Assembly: GCF_022430525.1 (NCBI RefSeq) | Contig: NZ_CP092521.1 | Coordinates: forward strand, 1-64,000 | Length of the DNA stretch: 64,000 bases | Direction: 5' to 3' | Source of the DNA: Cetobacterium somerae | Lineage (GTDB): Bacteria > Fusobacteriota > Fusobacteriia > Fusobacteriales > Fusobacteriaceae | Translations under genes and position numbers: made by a program | Part shown: positions 9,027 through 17,828 of the stretch, piece after piece | Layout: the number at the start of each line of letters is the position of its first letter | How positions within the stretch are numbered: position 1 is the first letter of the stretch | Notes under the pieces: generated by a model | What the model was told of the DNA's origin: nothing | The model's input: only the letters and a program-made list of their open reading frames with translations | The model's database searches: none

Positions 9027-9694
9027 CCATTTCTCCTATCTCTAAGTAAGCTTAAAACCTCATTTTTTACATCATCTAGCATTATAACTACTAGTTTATC
9101 AAAAGTTTCAATCTTAGTATCTCCTCTTGGTATAATAGCTTTTTCTTTTCTAAGTATGCATCCTATTAAAGATCCTTTTGGAAGATTTAAATCAACGACA
9201 CTTAGGCCTACAATACTATTTTTTTCTTTAATTAATATTTCAACTATCGAGGCTTTTTGTTCTTCTATATTTATTATGTTACTTATCTCTTCAATGGATA
9301 TTTTTTTTTCAATTATTGAAAATATTGTGTTAGCCGTACTTACAACAATATCTACTCCTAGTTTTTTAAAAACTTCTATATTTTTTGGATCATTTACTAT
9401 AGTTAATGTTTTTTCAATTGAATATAATTTTTTAGCTATTTGGCAAACTATTAAATTATCAGGGTCATATTCCCCAGAAGCAACTAATAAATCAGCCAAA
9501 AATACCTCCCCCTCTTCTAATATATTTGGATTTGTCGGATCACCATATAAAACATTACAATTCTCATATGTCCTTGAAATTTTTCTACACATCTCTTGAT
9601 CTTTACTTATATAAGTCAATTCATGACCTTTTTCTAAAAATGATTTTATTAAAAAATATATTTCATTACGATTTCCAGTAATAACTATATTCAT
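9023..9694 (-). CDS. trkA: TrkA-like K+ uptake regulatory subunit (RCK_N plus RCK_C)
   Basis: A 223-residue cytoplasmic subunit with a Rossmann-type RCK_N domain (residues 1-130, ending with the DIVVSTANTIFS segment usual in TrkA) and an RCK_C domain (about 145-220, IVEILIKEKNSIVGLSV...FDKLVVIM). The nucleotide loop is degenerate: GNRNEI replaces the GxGxxG seen in its partner, so it may bind NAD(H) or ATP poorly. It lies between the short RCK_N gene and trkH, overlapping trkH by four bases. The two TrkA-like genes together could supply the gating ring that one double-length TrkA provides in E. coli. Confidence 0.85.
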   Translation of the reverse strand: MNIVITGNRNEIYFLIKSFLEKGHELTYISKDQEMCRKISRTYENCNVLYGDPTNPNILEEGEVFLADLLVASGEYDPDNLIVCQIAKKLYSIEKTLTIVNDPKNIEVFKKLGVDIVVSTANTIFSIIEKKISIEEISNIINIEEQKASIVEILIKEKNSIVGLSVVDLNLPKGSLIGCILRKEKAIIPRGDTKIETFDKLVVIMLDDVKNEVLSLLRDRRNG

Positions 9695-9704
9695 ATCTTC
9701 TCCT

Positions 9705-10118
9705 TTATACAGTAATTTTTTTAAATTTTTCAGTAAATAATCTAGTCGGGCTAATAATATCTATTCCTAAATTTTTATATATGCTCTCTCTTTTGGCATC
9801 ATAAACTCTAGCTATTACTTGTGGAATCTTATATATATTTTTTCCCATTTGAGCAATCATTAAATTAGTATTATCATCATCTGTTATGACTAAAAGTATT
9901 TTAGCCTTGCTAATTTCTACTTTTAAAAGTGTGTCAATTTCTGTAGCATCTCCTTCTATTGTAAATCCACTAAAATTATTTGGTAAATTTATAAAATTAT
10001 CTTTATTTTTATCTATAACAATAATATTTTTTCTTTCTTCTGATAGTAATTCTGCAATTGTTGATCCTAAACGCCCACAACCAATAACTACAATACAATC
10101 TTTTTCTTTGCTTAACAT
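9705..10118 (-). CDS. Stand-alone RCK_N (TrkA-N) subunit
   Basis: A 137-residue protein consisting only of an RCK_N nucleotide-binding domain. It has an intact GCGRLGS loop, the acidic end of the second strand (VIDKN), and the GDATEIDTL and VITDDDNTN segments of TrkA/Ktr proteins. No RCK_C domain is present, and the reading frame ends cleanly after the domain. It is first in the leftward trk operon, 10 bp before the second TrkA-like gene. It probably forms a mixed regulatory ring with that subunit; stand-alone function is unproven. Confidence 0.82.
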   Translation of the reverse strand: MLSKEKDCIVVIGCGRLGSTIAELLSEERKNIIVIDKNKDNFINLPNNFSGFTIEGDATEIDTLLKVEISKAKILLVITDDDNTNLMIAQMGKNIYKIPQVIARVYDAKRESIYKNLGIDIISPTRLFTEKFKKITV

Positions 10119-10180
10119 TATAGAGTCTCCTTTTATTTTTGATATAAACTATCTTAAAAAAAAATCACCCAAATTTCAAA

Positions 10181-10210
10181 TTAAGATTTTGTTAAGATTT
10201 AAGTTAAGAT
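10181..10210. promoter_or_regulatory. Three direct TTAAGAT repeats between trk and the two-component genes
   Basis: TTAAGAT occurs at 10181, 10192 and 10204, a spacing of 11 and 12 bases, which is one helical turn and the arrangement used by OmpR/KdpE-type response regulators. An inverted copy, ATCTTAA, lies at 10151. The site is between the divergent trk operon and the kinase gene, so it could control both. One more inverted copy lies near 12378, before the TPR gene. Confidence 0.55.
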
Positions 10211-10273
10211 ATTTTAATTTTAAATAAATAAGAGTATAATCTCTTTAATATCAACAAAAAGGAGCCATTAAAA

Positions 10274-11662
10274 ATGTATAAATATTTAAAAGATTTATTT
10301 ATAATATTTACCACACTTTTTTTCACTGTCATAATCGGATTATATCTATCCTTTTTTAACTTTGGAGAAGAAAATATAATATCTATTTTTATATTAGGAG
10401 TTTTAATTATATCTACTCAGATTAATAAGTATTCTTTAGGAGTTTTTTCATGTATCATAAGTGTTTTAACTTTTAACTTTTTCTTCACTGCTCCAAAGTA
10501 TTCTTTTCAAACGTATGACCCTAAATATATTATTACATTTACTGTTATGTTAATTATCTCTTTAATCATAATAACCCTTATGTCTAAGATTAAAAGTCAT
10601 ATTAAGGTTATTGAGAAAAATTCTAAGCAGATGAAAATTTTATTAGATTTAAACGAGGAACTTCAAAAAAACTATACAAAAGATAGTATCATCAAAAGTT
10701 CTTTAAATAAAATCTCAACTATTTTTAATAAAAATGTTTATTTTGAAAAATATTGTCCTTTTATTGAGGAAAACGAAATTATTTTGAGAAATTTTAATTA
10801 TCATATTTTTTCTGAAAATATCTATATTCCTATTACAGTAAAACATAAGGTTCAAGGCATTTTATATTTGAATATTTCAACATTTGAAGAATCTGATTTT
10901 TATCTTTTAATATCAATTGTTAATCAGATATCTATTATTTTAGAAAAGTTAGAAGCTATAAACGAGTTTCGTAATGCAGAGTTTCAAATTGAGGAGGAGA
11001 AATTTAAAACAAATATTCTTAGATCTATATCCCATGATTTAAGAACACCTTTGACATCTATATCTGGAAGTGCACATTCTTTACTAACTAGAACTTTTTC
11101 AGAGAAAACAACAAAAGATTTAATTTTAAATATATATGAGGAAAGTAATTGGTTGGTTGAACTTGTGGAAAATCTTCTTTCACTTTCAAAGATACAAAAT
11201 ACAAAATTTTTAATAAAACAAACTGAATTAGTTGAAGATATTGTAGAAGAAGCAATCCTTCATACAAATAAAGAGATTAAAAATTATAATTTAAAAATAA
11301 ATATTGAAGAAAATTTAACAGTTAAATGCGATGGAAATCTTTTAATACAGGTGCTAATCAATCTTTTAAATAATGCTATTAAATATACCTTAGAAAATAC
11401 CACTCTTGAAGTTATAGCTTTTAAAAGTAATTCTGATATTATATTCCAAGTTAAAGATAATGGAATTGGTATTTCAGATAGAGATAAAAAAAATATTTTT
11501 GATAGTTTTTATACAAAAAGAAAAACAAGCGGAGATAGCCGACGTGGATTAGGACTTGGTCTTTTTTTATGTAAATCTATTATTCAATCACATAACGGGA
11601 ACATAATAGTAATGGATAATACCCCTAAAGGAACTATTTTTCAATTTACTATACCTAATTAA
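10274..11662 (+). CDS. KdpD-like sensor histidine kinase lacking the N-terminal KdpD domain
   Basis: A 462-residue membrane kinase. Residues 7-105 hold the four membrane helices of a DUF4118 (KdpD) domain, followed by a coiled linker and a GAF-like region (about 135-225). The HisKA box contains H254 (SISHDLRTPLTSI), and the ATPase domain has the N box NLLNNAIKY, DNGIGI and GLGLGLFLC. The large N-terminal KdpD and Usp domains of E. coli KdpD are absent, giving about half the usual length. It is divergent from the trk operon and 11 bp upstream of its response regulator, so K+ or turgor sensing is likely; no kdpABC genes are in the window. Confidence 0.88.
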   Translation: MYKYLKDLFIIFTTLFFTVIIGLYLSFFNFGEENIISIFILGVLIISTQINKYSLGVFSCIISVLTFNFFFTAPKYSFQTYDPKYIITFTVMLIISLIIITLMSKIKSHIKVIEKNSKQMKILLDLNEELQKNYTKDSIIKSSLNKISTIFNKNVYFEKYCPFIEENEIILRNFNYHIFSENIYIPITVKHKVQGILYLNISTFEESDFYLLISIVNQISIILEKLEAINEFRNAEFQIEEEKFKTNILRSISHDLRTPLTSISGSAHSLLTRTFSEKTTKDLILNIYEESNWLVELVENLLSLSKIQNTKFLIKQTELVEDIVEEAILHTNKEIKNYNLKINIEENLTVKCDGNLLIQVLINLLNNAIKYTLENTTLEVIAFKSNSDIIFQVKDNGIGISDRDKKNIFDSFYTKRKTSGDSRRGLGLGLFLCKSIIQSHNGNIIVMDNTPKGTIFQFTIPN

Positions 11663-11673
11663 GGAGGAATGCT

Positions 11674-12363
11674 ATGGAAAAAACAATTTTATTGGTTGAA
11701 GATAATATTAAAATTATAAATTTTATTTGTGCAACTTTAGAAAATAGTGAATATAAATATTTTATTGCAAAAACTGGAAAAGAAGCTATTGAAATAATAC
11801 AAAAAGAAAAACCACAGGTTACAATATTAGATTTAGGACTTCCTGATATAGATGGTATTGACGTTATAAAAGAAGTTAGAAAATATTATTTTAATCCAAT
11901 TATAATTTTAAGTGCTAGAAATGAAGATAATGATAAAGTTACCGCTCTTGATTGTGGTGCTGATGATTATTTAACAAAACCTTTTAGTTTAGATGAACTA
12001 TTAGCTCGAATAAGAGCTTCTTTTAGAAGGCTAACTCACGAACTTAAAGTAGAAAATAGTGATATTTTTATAAATGGAAATCTTAAAATTATTTATTCAT
12101 CAAATGAAGTTTATTTAAAAGATGAAAATATACATTTAACTCCCATTGAATACAATCTTTTAGTTTTACTTTCTAAAAATATAGGAAAAGTTCTAACTCA
12201 TAATTTTATCTTAAAAGAGATATGGGGAGATATATTTGAAAGTGATATGCTTTCTTTAAGGGTTTTTATGGCTGGTTTAAGAAAAAAATTAAGGAATAAA
12301 GATTCTGAAAATCAATATATTCAAACTCATGTTGGTATAGGTTATAAAATGATTCGTTTTTAA
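11674..12363 (+). CDS. OmpR/KdpE-family response regulator
   Basis: A 229-residue two-domain regulator. The receiver domain (1-120) has the acidic pocket at E9-D10, the phosphorylation site D53 in ILDLGLPD, and K102 in LTKPFS. The C-terminal winged helix (130-229) ends with the typical VGIGYKM. The gene follows the KdpD-like kinase by 11 bp with a good AAGGAGG ribosome site. It is the expected DNA-binding partner, and the TTAAGAT repeats in the intergenic region are its likely target. Confidence 0.9.
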   Translation: MEKTILLVEDNIKIINFICATLENSEYKYFIAKTGKEAIEIIQKEKPQVTILDLGLPDIDGIDVIKEVRKYYFNPIIILSARNEDNDKVTALDCGADDYLTKPFSLDELLARIRASFRRLTHELKVENSDIFINGNLKIIYSSNEVYLKDENIHLTPIEYNLLVLLSKNIGKVLTHNFILKEIWGDIFESDMLSLRVFMAGLRKKLRNKDSENQYIQTHVGIGYKMIRF

Positions 12364-12455
12364 AAATCCTAACATAATCTTAATTTGATTTTTTTCATAA
12401 CTAGATTTATTATACCTTTATAATAAATTATATTTTAAATAGAGGTGAAAAAATA

Positions 12456-12740
12456 ATGTATAACTTTGAATATTTCCTAGAAAATGCTAAAAAGAATATT
12501 TTAAATAATAATTTAAACGAAGCCAAAAAAAATTTACAAAAAGCTTATCTAATAAAAGATGATTCTCCTATTATTAATAATCTATTGGGAGTTTTGGAGG
12601 AAGTTCAAAATAATATTTTACAAGCTCAAAAATATTATAGAATAGCTCTTATTTTTGATGCTTCTTATAATCCTGCTAAAAAAAATATAGAGCGAACTTT
12701 AAATTTTGAGTACTCAAAACTTGGAATAGATTTAGGTTAA
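12456..12740 (+). CDS. Small TPR-like protein
   Basis: A 94-residue protein with about two tetratricopeptide-type helical pairs (LNEAKKNLQKAYLI... and NNILQAQKYYRIALIFD). No signal peptide or catalytic motif is visible. It follows the response regulator by about 90 bp, has its own AGAGGTG ribosome site, and ends at a bidirectional terminator. An inverted ATCTTAA in its upstream region may place it under the KdpE-like regulator. Function unknown; TPRs normally serve protein contacts. Confidence 0.65.
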   Translation: MYNFEYFLENAKKNILNNNLNEAKKNLQKAYLIKDDSPIINNLLGVLEEVQNNILQAQKYYRIALIFDASYNPAKKNIERTLNFEYSKLGIDLG

Positions 12741-12750
12741 ATCTTTATTA

Positions 12751-12796
12751 AAAATAGAGCAACAATTCTATAGAAAGAGAATTATTGCTCTATTTT
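12751..12796. terminator. Bidirectional terminator
   Basis: A 17-bp stem with one mismatch (12751-12767 and 12780-12796), A-rich on one side and T-rich on the other. It lies between the converging TPR gene and the hydrogenase-rubrerythrin gene and can serve both. Confidence 0.8.
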
Positions 12797-12808
12797 CTAT
12801 TATAAATT

Positions 12809-14854
12809 TTAGTAATTTTCTGCTCTTACTTCAAAGAAACTTTGCGAATAAGAACATACTTCACAACTCTCAGGAGCTTTTTTACCCATAACTAAATGAC
12901 CACAGTTTATACATTCCCACATAGTTTCATCTGCTTTTTCAAAAACTGCTTTCATCTGTACATTATTTAAAAGCTTACGATATCTTTCTTCATGAGCTTT
13001 CTCTATTTTAGCTACAGCTCTAAACTTTTTAGCAAGATCATAGAACCCTTCAGCTTCAGCTTCTTCAGCAAATTTACTATACATATCTGTCCACTCATAA
13101 TTTTCCCCTTCAGCTGCATGAAGTAAATTTTCACTTGTGTCTCCAAGCATTCCTAACTCTTTAAACCATAACTTAGAGTGCTCTCTCTCGTTATCTGCAG
13201 TTTTTATAAATAGATGATGAATTTGTTCATATCCTTCTGTTTTTGCCACCTCTGAATAGAAAGTATATTTATTTCTAGCTAAAGACTCACCAGCTAACGC
13301 ATCTAATAAATTTTTCTCAGTTTTAGTTCCTGCATACTTATTAGCATTTCCCTCAACTTTCTTCTCCTCTATTTTTTCAAAAACGCTTGCTGGTTGCTTA
13401 CAAAGCGGACAGATAAATCCTTCTGTTAACTCTCCCTCATGTGTATACCCACAAACTGTACATCTATATTTTTCCATTTTCTTTCCTCCTAATTCTTCAC
13501 TTCTATCATAATAATTAGTATGTAACATTTTTTCTGCTAACTCACTTAAAGGTTTCTCATAAAACTCTTTATACAACTCAATAATCTCTGGATTTTCATG
13601 ACTAAGTCTAAGTTTTAATTCAGAATCTCTTTTATATAAACCTTCAATACGTTTTTCTCTTAACTTATCACCTTTTAACATTGTACCTTTTGGTTGTCCT
13701 CCACCACCGATGCAGCCACCAGGGCAGGTCATAACTTCAATAAAGTGATATTCCTTATCTAAATTTTTAATATTTTCTATAAATTTTGTTGCGTTGTCTG
13801 TTCCAAAAATTACAGCAACATTTATATTTAATCCCTCAATATTTAAAGAAGCCTCTTTCACTCCTTCCATTCCACGTATCTCTTTAAGATTATAAAGCTC
13901 CAACGGCGGTTGTTTTTTAGTTAGATATGCATATGCTGTTCTTAAAGCTGCTTCCATAACTCCACCTGTATTTGCAAATATAACTCCTGCTCCTGAAGCC
14001 TCTCCCATAAATTTATCATAATCAGCATCAGGTAAAATTTTAAAATCTATTTCTTCCTCTTTTGCCCAAAGAGCTAACTCTCTTGTTGTTATAACAAAAT
14101 CCATATCTCTTAAATTTTCTATCTCATTATAATGAGATGAGGCGTTCATTTCATCTCTTTTGATTTCAAATTTTTTAGCTGTACATGGTGTCACAGCAAC
14201 ATTTATTATTTTTGCAGGATTAATATCCATTTTTTTAGCAAAATATGTTTTTATAGTAGGTCCCTGCATTCCAATTGGACTTTTTGCTGTAGATATATGT
14301 GGTAAAATTTCAGGATGAAAAATCTCAGCATATTTTACCCAAGCTGGACAACAACTTGTAAATTGTGGTAACGGTTTATCATTTTTAGTTATTCTACTTA
14401 AAAGTTCACTGGCTTCTTCTACAATTGTCAAATCCGCTGCAAAATTTGTATCAAGAACATAACTTGCACCTAATTTTTTTAACAATGCTACCATCTTCCC
14501 TTGAACAAAACTTCCGTCATCCATTTGAAACTCCTCACCTAGAGCAACTCTAACTCCAGGAGAAGTTGAAAATATAACTATATTTTCTTTATTTTTAATT
14601 AATGATTTTAATTTTTTATAATCATAAATCTCTGTAATACTAGATGTTGGACAAACATTCGCACACTGTCCACACTCTATACAAATAGCTACATCATTGG
14701 TTTTATCCAAAGAATAATTATTATTTACACCCACATAATTATTGCAAACCTCTTTGCATTGTCCACACTTTATACAAAGTTTTTCATCTCTAGTTATAGA
14801 GTAACTATCCTCATTGATAGCTACTCTTATATTTTGTGATAGATGCTTACTCAT
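12809..14854 (-). CDS. [FeFe]-hydrogenase-like protein fused to rubredoxin-rubrerythrin-rubredoxin
   Basis: A 681-residue fusion. Residues 20-75 are a two-cluster ferredoxin ([23 protein letters not shown]). Residues 90-400 are the H-cluster domain: TSCCPAW (166-172), TPCTAKKFE (C224) and [14 protein letters not shown] (C377, C381), closest to the group B type with TPC instead of MPC. A rubredoxin follows (C465, C468, C482, C485), then a rubrerythrin di-iron domain ([23 protein letters not shown]), and a second rubredoxin at the end (CINC...CEVC). It probably couples hydrogen or ferredoxin electrons to peroxide reduction. An AGGAGG seven bases before the ATG for M460 (13477) may also start a separate 222-residue rubrerythrin. 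The stop of the broken rubrerythrin gene is 12 bp upstream. Confidence 0.88.
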   Translation of the reverse strand: MSKHLSQNIRVAINEDSYSITRDEKLCIKCGQCKEVCNNYVGVNNNYSLDKTNDVAICIECGQCANVCPTSSITEIYDYKKLKSLIKNKENIVIFSTSPGVRVALGEEFQMDDGSFVQGKMVALLKKLGASYVLDTNFAADLTIVEEASELLSRITKNDKPLPQFTSCCPAWVKYAEIFHPEILPHISTAKSPIGMQGPTIKTYFAKKMDINPAKIINVAVTPCTAKKFEIKRDEMNASSHYNEIENLRDMDFVITTRELALWAKEEEIDFKILPDADYDKFMGEASGAGVIFANTGGVMEAALRTAYAYLTKKQPPLELYNLKEIRGMEGVKEASLNIEGLNINVAVIFGTDNATKFIENIKNLDKEYHFIEVMTCPGGCIGGGGQPKGTMLKGDKLREKRIEGLYKRDSELKLRLSHENPEIIELYKEFYEKPLSELAEKMLHTNYYDRSEELGGKKMEKYRCTVCGYTHEGELTEGFICPLCKQPASVFEKIEEKKVEGNANKYAGTKTEKNLLDALAGESLARNKYTFYSEVAKTEGYEQIHHLFIKTADNEREHSKLWFKELGMLGDTSENLLHAAEGENYEWTDMYSKFAEEAEAEGFYDLAKKFRAVAKIEKAHEERYRKLLNNVQMKAVFEKADETMWECINCGHLVMGKKAPESCEVCSYSQSFFEVRAENY

Positions 14855-15039
14855 AACTGCCTCCCCTTAGAAATTTTTAGGTTGTAACATAAAGTAAGCT
14901 TTTGGATGCTTACAAACTGGACATAACTCTGGAGCTGACTCTCCTTATAATGGGTTAACGATTTAAGACAGCTTCCCTCTTACCTTAAGCAAAATTTTGA
15001 GGTATAATATATCATAAAATAAACTAGGAGGATGAGGTT

Positions 15040-15324
15040 GTGGCTAGAAAATCATATTCACCAGAATTTAAATTTGCAGTTGTTTTGGAAGCACTTAAAG
15101 AAAGAAAAACTCTTCAAGAAATCGCTTCAGAACATCATATTGCACCTTCTCAAATATCTCGTTGGGTAGATGAGTTTAAATCGGCGGGTATCTCTGTTTT
15201 TTCTAAAGATATGTCTAGCTCTAAAAAGATTGAACTTCTTGAAGAGCAACAACATGAGCTTTATGCTAAAATTGGTAAACTTAGCTCTGAGAACGATTGG
15301 TTAAAAAAAAAGCTCGAGAGATAG
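15040..15324 (+). CDS. IS3-family transposase OrfA
   Basis: A 94-residue protein with a helix-turn-helix of the IS3 OrfA type (MARKSYSPEFKFAVVLEAL...LQEIASEHHIAPSQISRWV) followed by a leucine-zipper-like helix (IELLEEQQHELYAKIGKLSSEN). It uses a GTG start after a good GGAGG site. Its 3' end contains a run of nine A then G at 15303-15312, the kind of slippery sequence used for -1 frameshifting to make the OrfAB transposase. Confidence 0.92.
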   Translation: MARKSYSPEFKFAVVLEALKERKTLQEIASEHHIAPSQISRWVDEFKSAGISVFSKDMSSSKKIELLEEQQHELYAKIGKLSSENDWLKKKLER

Positions 15325-16181
15325 CTGATTTATTAGGTAATCCAGTTTCTTTAATCGAAGAAAACCTTTATTTTAGCATCTCAGAACAATGTAGAATATT
15401 TGGCGCTAGTCGAAGCTCATACTATTACGCTCCTAGGCCTAAAGTTGATATTCAGGTTCAATTAAAAGAAAAAATAAAGGAACAATACAGTCTAGATCCT
15501 TCAGCGGGTTCTAGACGTATTACTGCAGCTTTGAATAGAGCTGGAATACCTGTAAAAAGATCAGTCATTAGAAGACTCATGAGGCAGCTAAACCTTAAAG
15601 GAATTGCACCTAAAAGAAATTTAAGTAAACCTAAAGCTGGAGCGCAGAAATTCCCTTACCTTTTGAGAAATCTAAAGATTGAAAAGCCTAATGCAGTATG
15701 GTCAACTGATATTACGTATTTAAAAACACCAACAGGTTTTATGTATTTAACTGCAATAATTGATGTTTATAGTCGTAAAATACTAACTTGGGAATTGTCA
15801 AACAGTATGTCTAAAGATTTCTGCATTAATTGTTACAAAGAAGCAGTAAAAACTTATGGTTCACCAGAAATATTAAATACGGATCAAGGTAGTCAATATA
15901 CAAGTAATGAGTTTATCGAAACAGTGCTTTCATCAGGCGCTTTATTAAGTATGGATGGAAAAGGCCGTTGTTTAGACAATGTCTGGATAGAAAGATTTTG
16001 GAGAACAATTAAATATGATTATTTATATCTTTACGAGCATAAAACAACACTGGAATTATACAAAGGAATCCAATCATATTTAAATTTTTACAACTCAGAA
16101 AGAGGACATAGTTCTTTAGGATATTCTACTCCAAATGAAGCTTTTGAATTATCAACTTTTGAGTACAAAAAAATTGCTTAG
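15297..16181 (+). CDS. IS3-family transposase OrfB (DDE integrase domain)
   Basis: The catalytic half of the transposase, in the -1 frame relative to OrfA and overlapping it. It has the HTH_21 segment (RRITAALNRAGIPVKRSVIRRLM) and an rve integrase core with the DDE residues in WSTDITYL, NTDQGSQYTS and DNVWIERFWRTIK. The frame is complete, so the element could still be active. It is normally made as an OrfAB fusion by slippage at the A-run near 15303; the coordinate given is the open frame, not a true independent start. Confidence 0.92.
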   Translation: MVKKKAREIADLLGNPVSLIEENLYFSISEQCRIFGASRSSYYYAPRPKVDIQVQLKEKIKEQYSLDPSAGSRRITAALNRAGIPVKRSVIRRLMRQLNLKGIAPKRNLSKPKAGAQKFPYLLRNLKIEKPNAVWSTDITYLKTPTGFMYLTAIIDVYSRKILTWELSNSMSKDFCINCYKEAVKTYGSPEILNTDQGSQYTSNEFIETVLSSGALLSMDGKGRCLDNVWIERFWRTIKYDYLYLYEHKTTLELYKGIQSYLNFYNSERGHSSLGYSTPNEAFELSTFEYKKIA

Positions 16182-16730
16182 GTTTTAAGAGAAACTGTTT
16201 GACAAAAGAGCCCACCATACCTGTATGTATGTGCCCACAGTTCATACATTCCCACTCTTTTACTGACTCTCTTTTAAATACATTTCCTGACTCTATATTT
16301 TCTAAAAGCTGTTTGTATCTAGCTTCATGTTGTTTTTCTATTTTTCCAACCTCTTCAAAAAGAATAGCAATATCTTCTAATCCCTCTTCTCTAGCTTCTT
16401 TGGCAAAAGTTGCATACATATCTGTCCACTCATAATTTTCACCTTCAGCTGCATCTTTTAAATTTTCAATGGTAGAAGCTACTGTTCCTCCATGAAGAAG
16501 TTTAAACCAAATTTTAGCATGTTCCTGCTCATTATGAGCTGTCTCTTCAAATAATTTAGATACTTGAACATACCCATCTTTTTTAGCTTTACTTGCATAG
16601 TAAGAATATTTGTTTCTTGCCATAGATTCCCCTGCAAAAGCCTCTAATAAATTCTTTTCTGTTTTTGTTCCCTTAATATTGTTCATTGTGCCCTCCTGTT
16701 CTTAAAGCTATATTTTTATAACTTTATAAA

Positions 16731-16747
16731 TTTGTAATTATTACAAA
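16731..16747. promoter_or_regulatory. Candidate PerR-type operator upstream of rubrerythrin
   Basis: TTTGTAATTATTACAAA, 45 bp before the rubrerythrin start. It differs from the ahpC operator candidate at 7421 only in the centre base. The shared site ties two peroxide-reducing systems to one regulator. Confidence 0.7.
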
Positions 16748-16902
16748 CTTGATATGAGTATACACCTTTAATTTTAAATTTGCAAGCTATTTTTTCAAAA
16801 AATAAAAGAGAAAAATAGCTCTCTACTCACACTATCTTTCTCTTTTCATTTATATTATCTTTCTTTTTTATTAAATTATTATATTATTTTGTTTAAAAAA
16901 TT

Positions 16903-17802
16903 TTATTTTTGGTTAAAAGTCCAAGCTAAAACTCTACTAATTTTTTGTCCTTGGCTCATCTCTAAAACTTGGCACTTAGCTCCTAATTTTTCAAGAACTT
17001 TTATTGTTGGTTTTACATTTTCTTTATTTGAAATTAAAGATGTAAAATAATATACTTGCGAAGCAAAAATAGCACTCTCTTTAGCCATTTTTTTTAGGAA
17101 TAAACGCTCTCCACCTGGACACCATAGCTCAGCTTTTTGTCCACCAAAGTTCAATCCTTTCTGAATATTTTTATTTCCCTTATTTAAATTATCAACTTTT
17201 CTCTGGTTAGCTTTTAAAGCATCCTCTAAAGATGAATGAAAAGGCGGGTTACACATAGTTAAATCAAACCTATCATTTTTTTCAATAACTCCTAAAAATA
17301 TATGGTTTCTATCTTTTTGAAGTTTAAGTTTTACTTTATTTTTTAAATTTTCATTTGAATCTATTATCTTTTGAGCGTTCTCAATAGACTTAGGATCTAT
17401 ATCGGAAGCCGTATAGTTCCAACTAAAAGTTTGGCTACCTATAATTGGATAGATACAATTTGCTCCAGTCCCTATATCTAATACATTTATATTTTTCTTT
17501 TTAGTTAATAAATCTGCTATATAATGGATATAATCTGCTCTTCCTGGTATAGGTGGACATAAAAAACCTGCTGGAATATCCCAGTTATCGATATTATAAT
17601 ATGTTTTTATTAACGCTTTATTTAAACAGATAACAGCTTGATTATCACTAAAATCTATTGTATCTTCACCTATTGGATTTTTTATAATAAATGATTTTAA
17701 TTCAGGTAACTTTTCAATTAAAATCTTAAAATCATATCTTCCTTTATGAGGATTATTTGGGTGCAGCTCCCCTTTTTTTATTTCTTTTTTCAATAGAAAC
17801 AC
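16903..17802 (-). CDS. rlmF: 23S rRNA (adenine(1618)-N6)-methyltransferase RlmF
   Basis: A 299-residue DNA/RNA N6-adenine methyltransferase. Typical RlmF features are the N-terminal HPNNPHKGRYDF, the segment IPGRADYIHYIADLL, the SAM motif LDIGTGANCIYP, the catalytic NPPF (MCNPPFHSS) and the FGGQKAELWCPGGE block. The family methylates A1618 of 23S rRNA in the cytoplasm. It is a single gene with its own upstream region, divergent from the amino-acid symporter. Confidence 0.93.
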   Translation of the reverse strand: MFLLKKEIKKGELHPNNPHKGRYDFKILIEKLPELKSFIIKNPIGEDTIDFSDNQAVICLNKALIKTYYNIDNWDIPAGFLCPPIPGRADYIHYIADLLTKKKNINVLDIGTGANCIYPIIGSQTFSWNYTASDIDPKSIENAQKIIDSNENLKNKVKLKLQKDRNHIFLGVIEKNDRFDLTMCNPPFHSSLEDALKANQRKVDNLNKGNKNIQKGLNFGGQKAELWCPGGERLFLKKMAKESAIFASQVYYFTSLISNKENVKPTIKVLEKLGAKCQVLEMSQGQKISRVLAWTFNQK

Positions 17803-17828
17803 TCCTTGTATCTTAATATTTATTTTTT

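Larger units (their letters stand above)
14946..16219 (+). mobile_element. IS3-family insertion sequence (about 1274 bp)
   Basis: The element carries overlapping orfA and orfB and has imperfect terminal repeats. The left end begins TATAATGGG and the right end, read inward, begins TATGGTGGG; both continue to a shared ACAG-TTTC/CTTC block. It is flanked by CCT at 14943-14945 and 16220-16222, a 3-bp target duplication as expected for IS3-type elements. The ends were set by the requirement that excision repairs the rubrerythrin frame. A T/A-rich repeated end could shift the exact tips by a base or two. Confidence 0.9.
14867..16686 (-). pseudogene. Rubrerythrin gene interrupted by an IS3-family element
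   Basis: The start at 16686 reads a normal rubrerythrin (AGESMARNKYSYY, TAHNEQEHAK, KQHEARYK) into the first half of the C-terminal rubredoxin (CMNCGHIHTG), where the frame enters the IS. The missing end, reading GESAPELCPVCKHPKAYF and stopping at 14867, lies on the far side of the IS. Removing 14946-16219 and one CCT copy restores a 180-residue protein exactly in frame. The surviving fragment has its di-iron domain but only half of the iron-binding cysteines. Intact rubrerythrin reduces peroxide in anaerobes. A PerR-like palindrome lies upstream, and the hydrogenase fusion directly downstream was probably co-transcribed before the insertion. Confidence 0.92.

Noticed and set aside
14951-16214. 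IS ends at TGGG...CCCA
   Set aside because: These give neat terminal matches but leave no target duplication and do not restore the rubrerythrin frame. The ends five bases outward do both.
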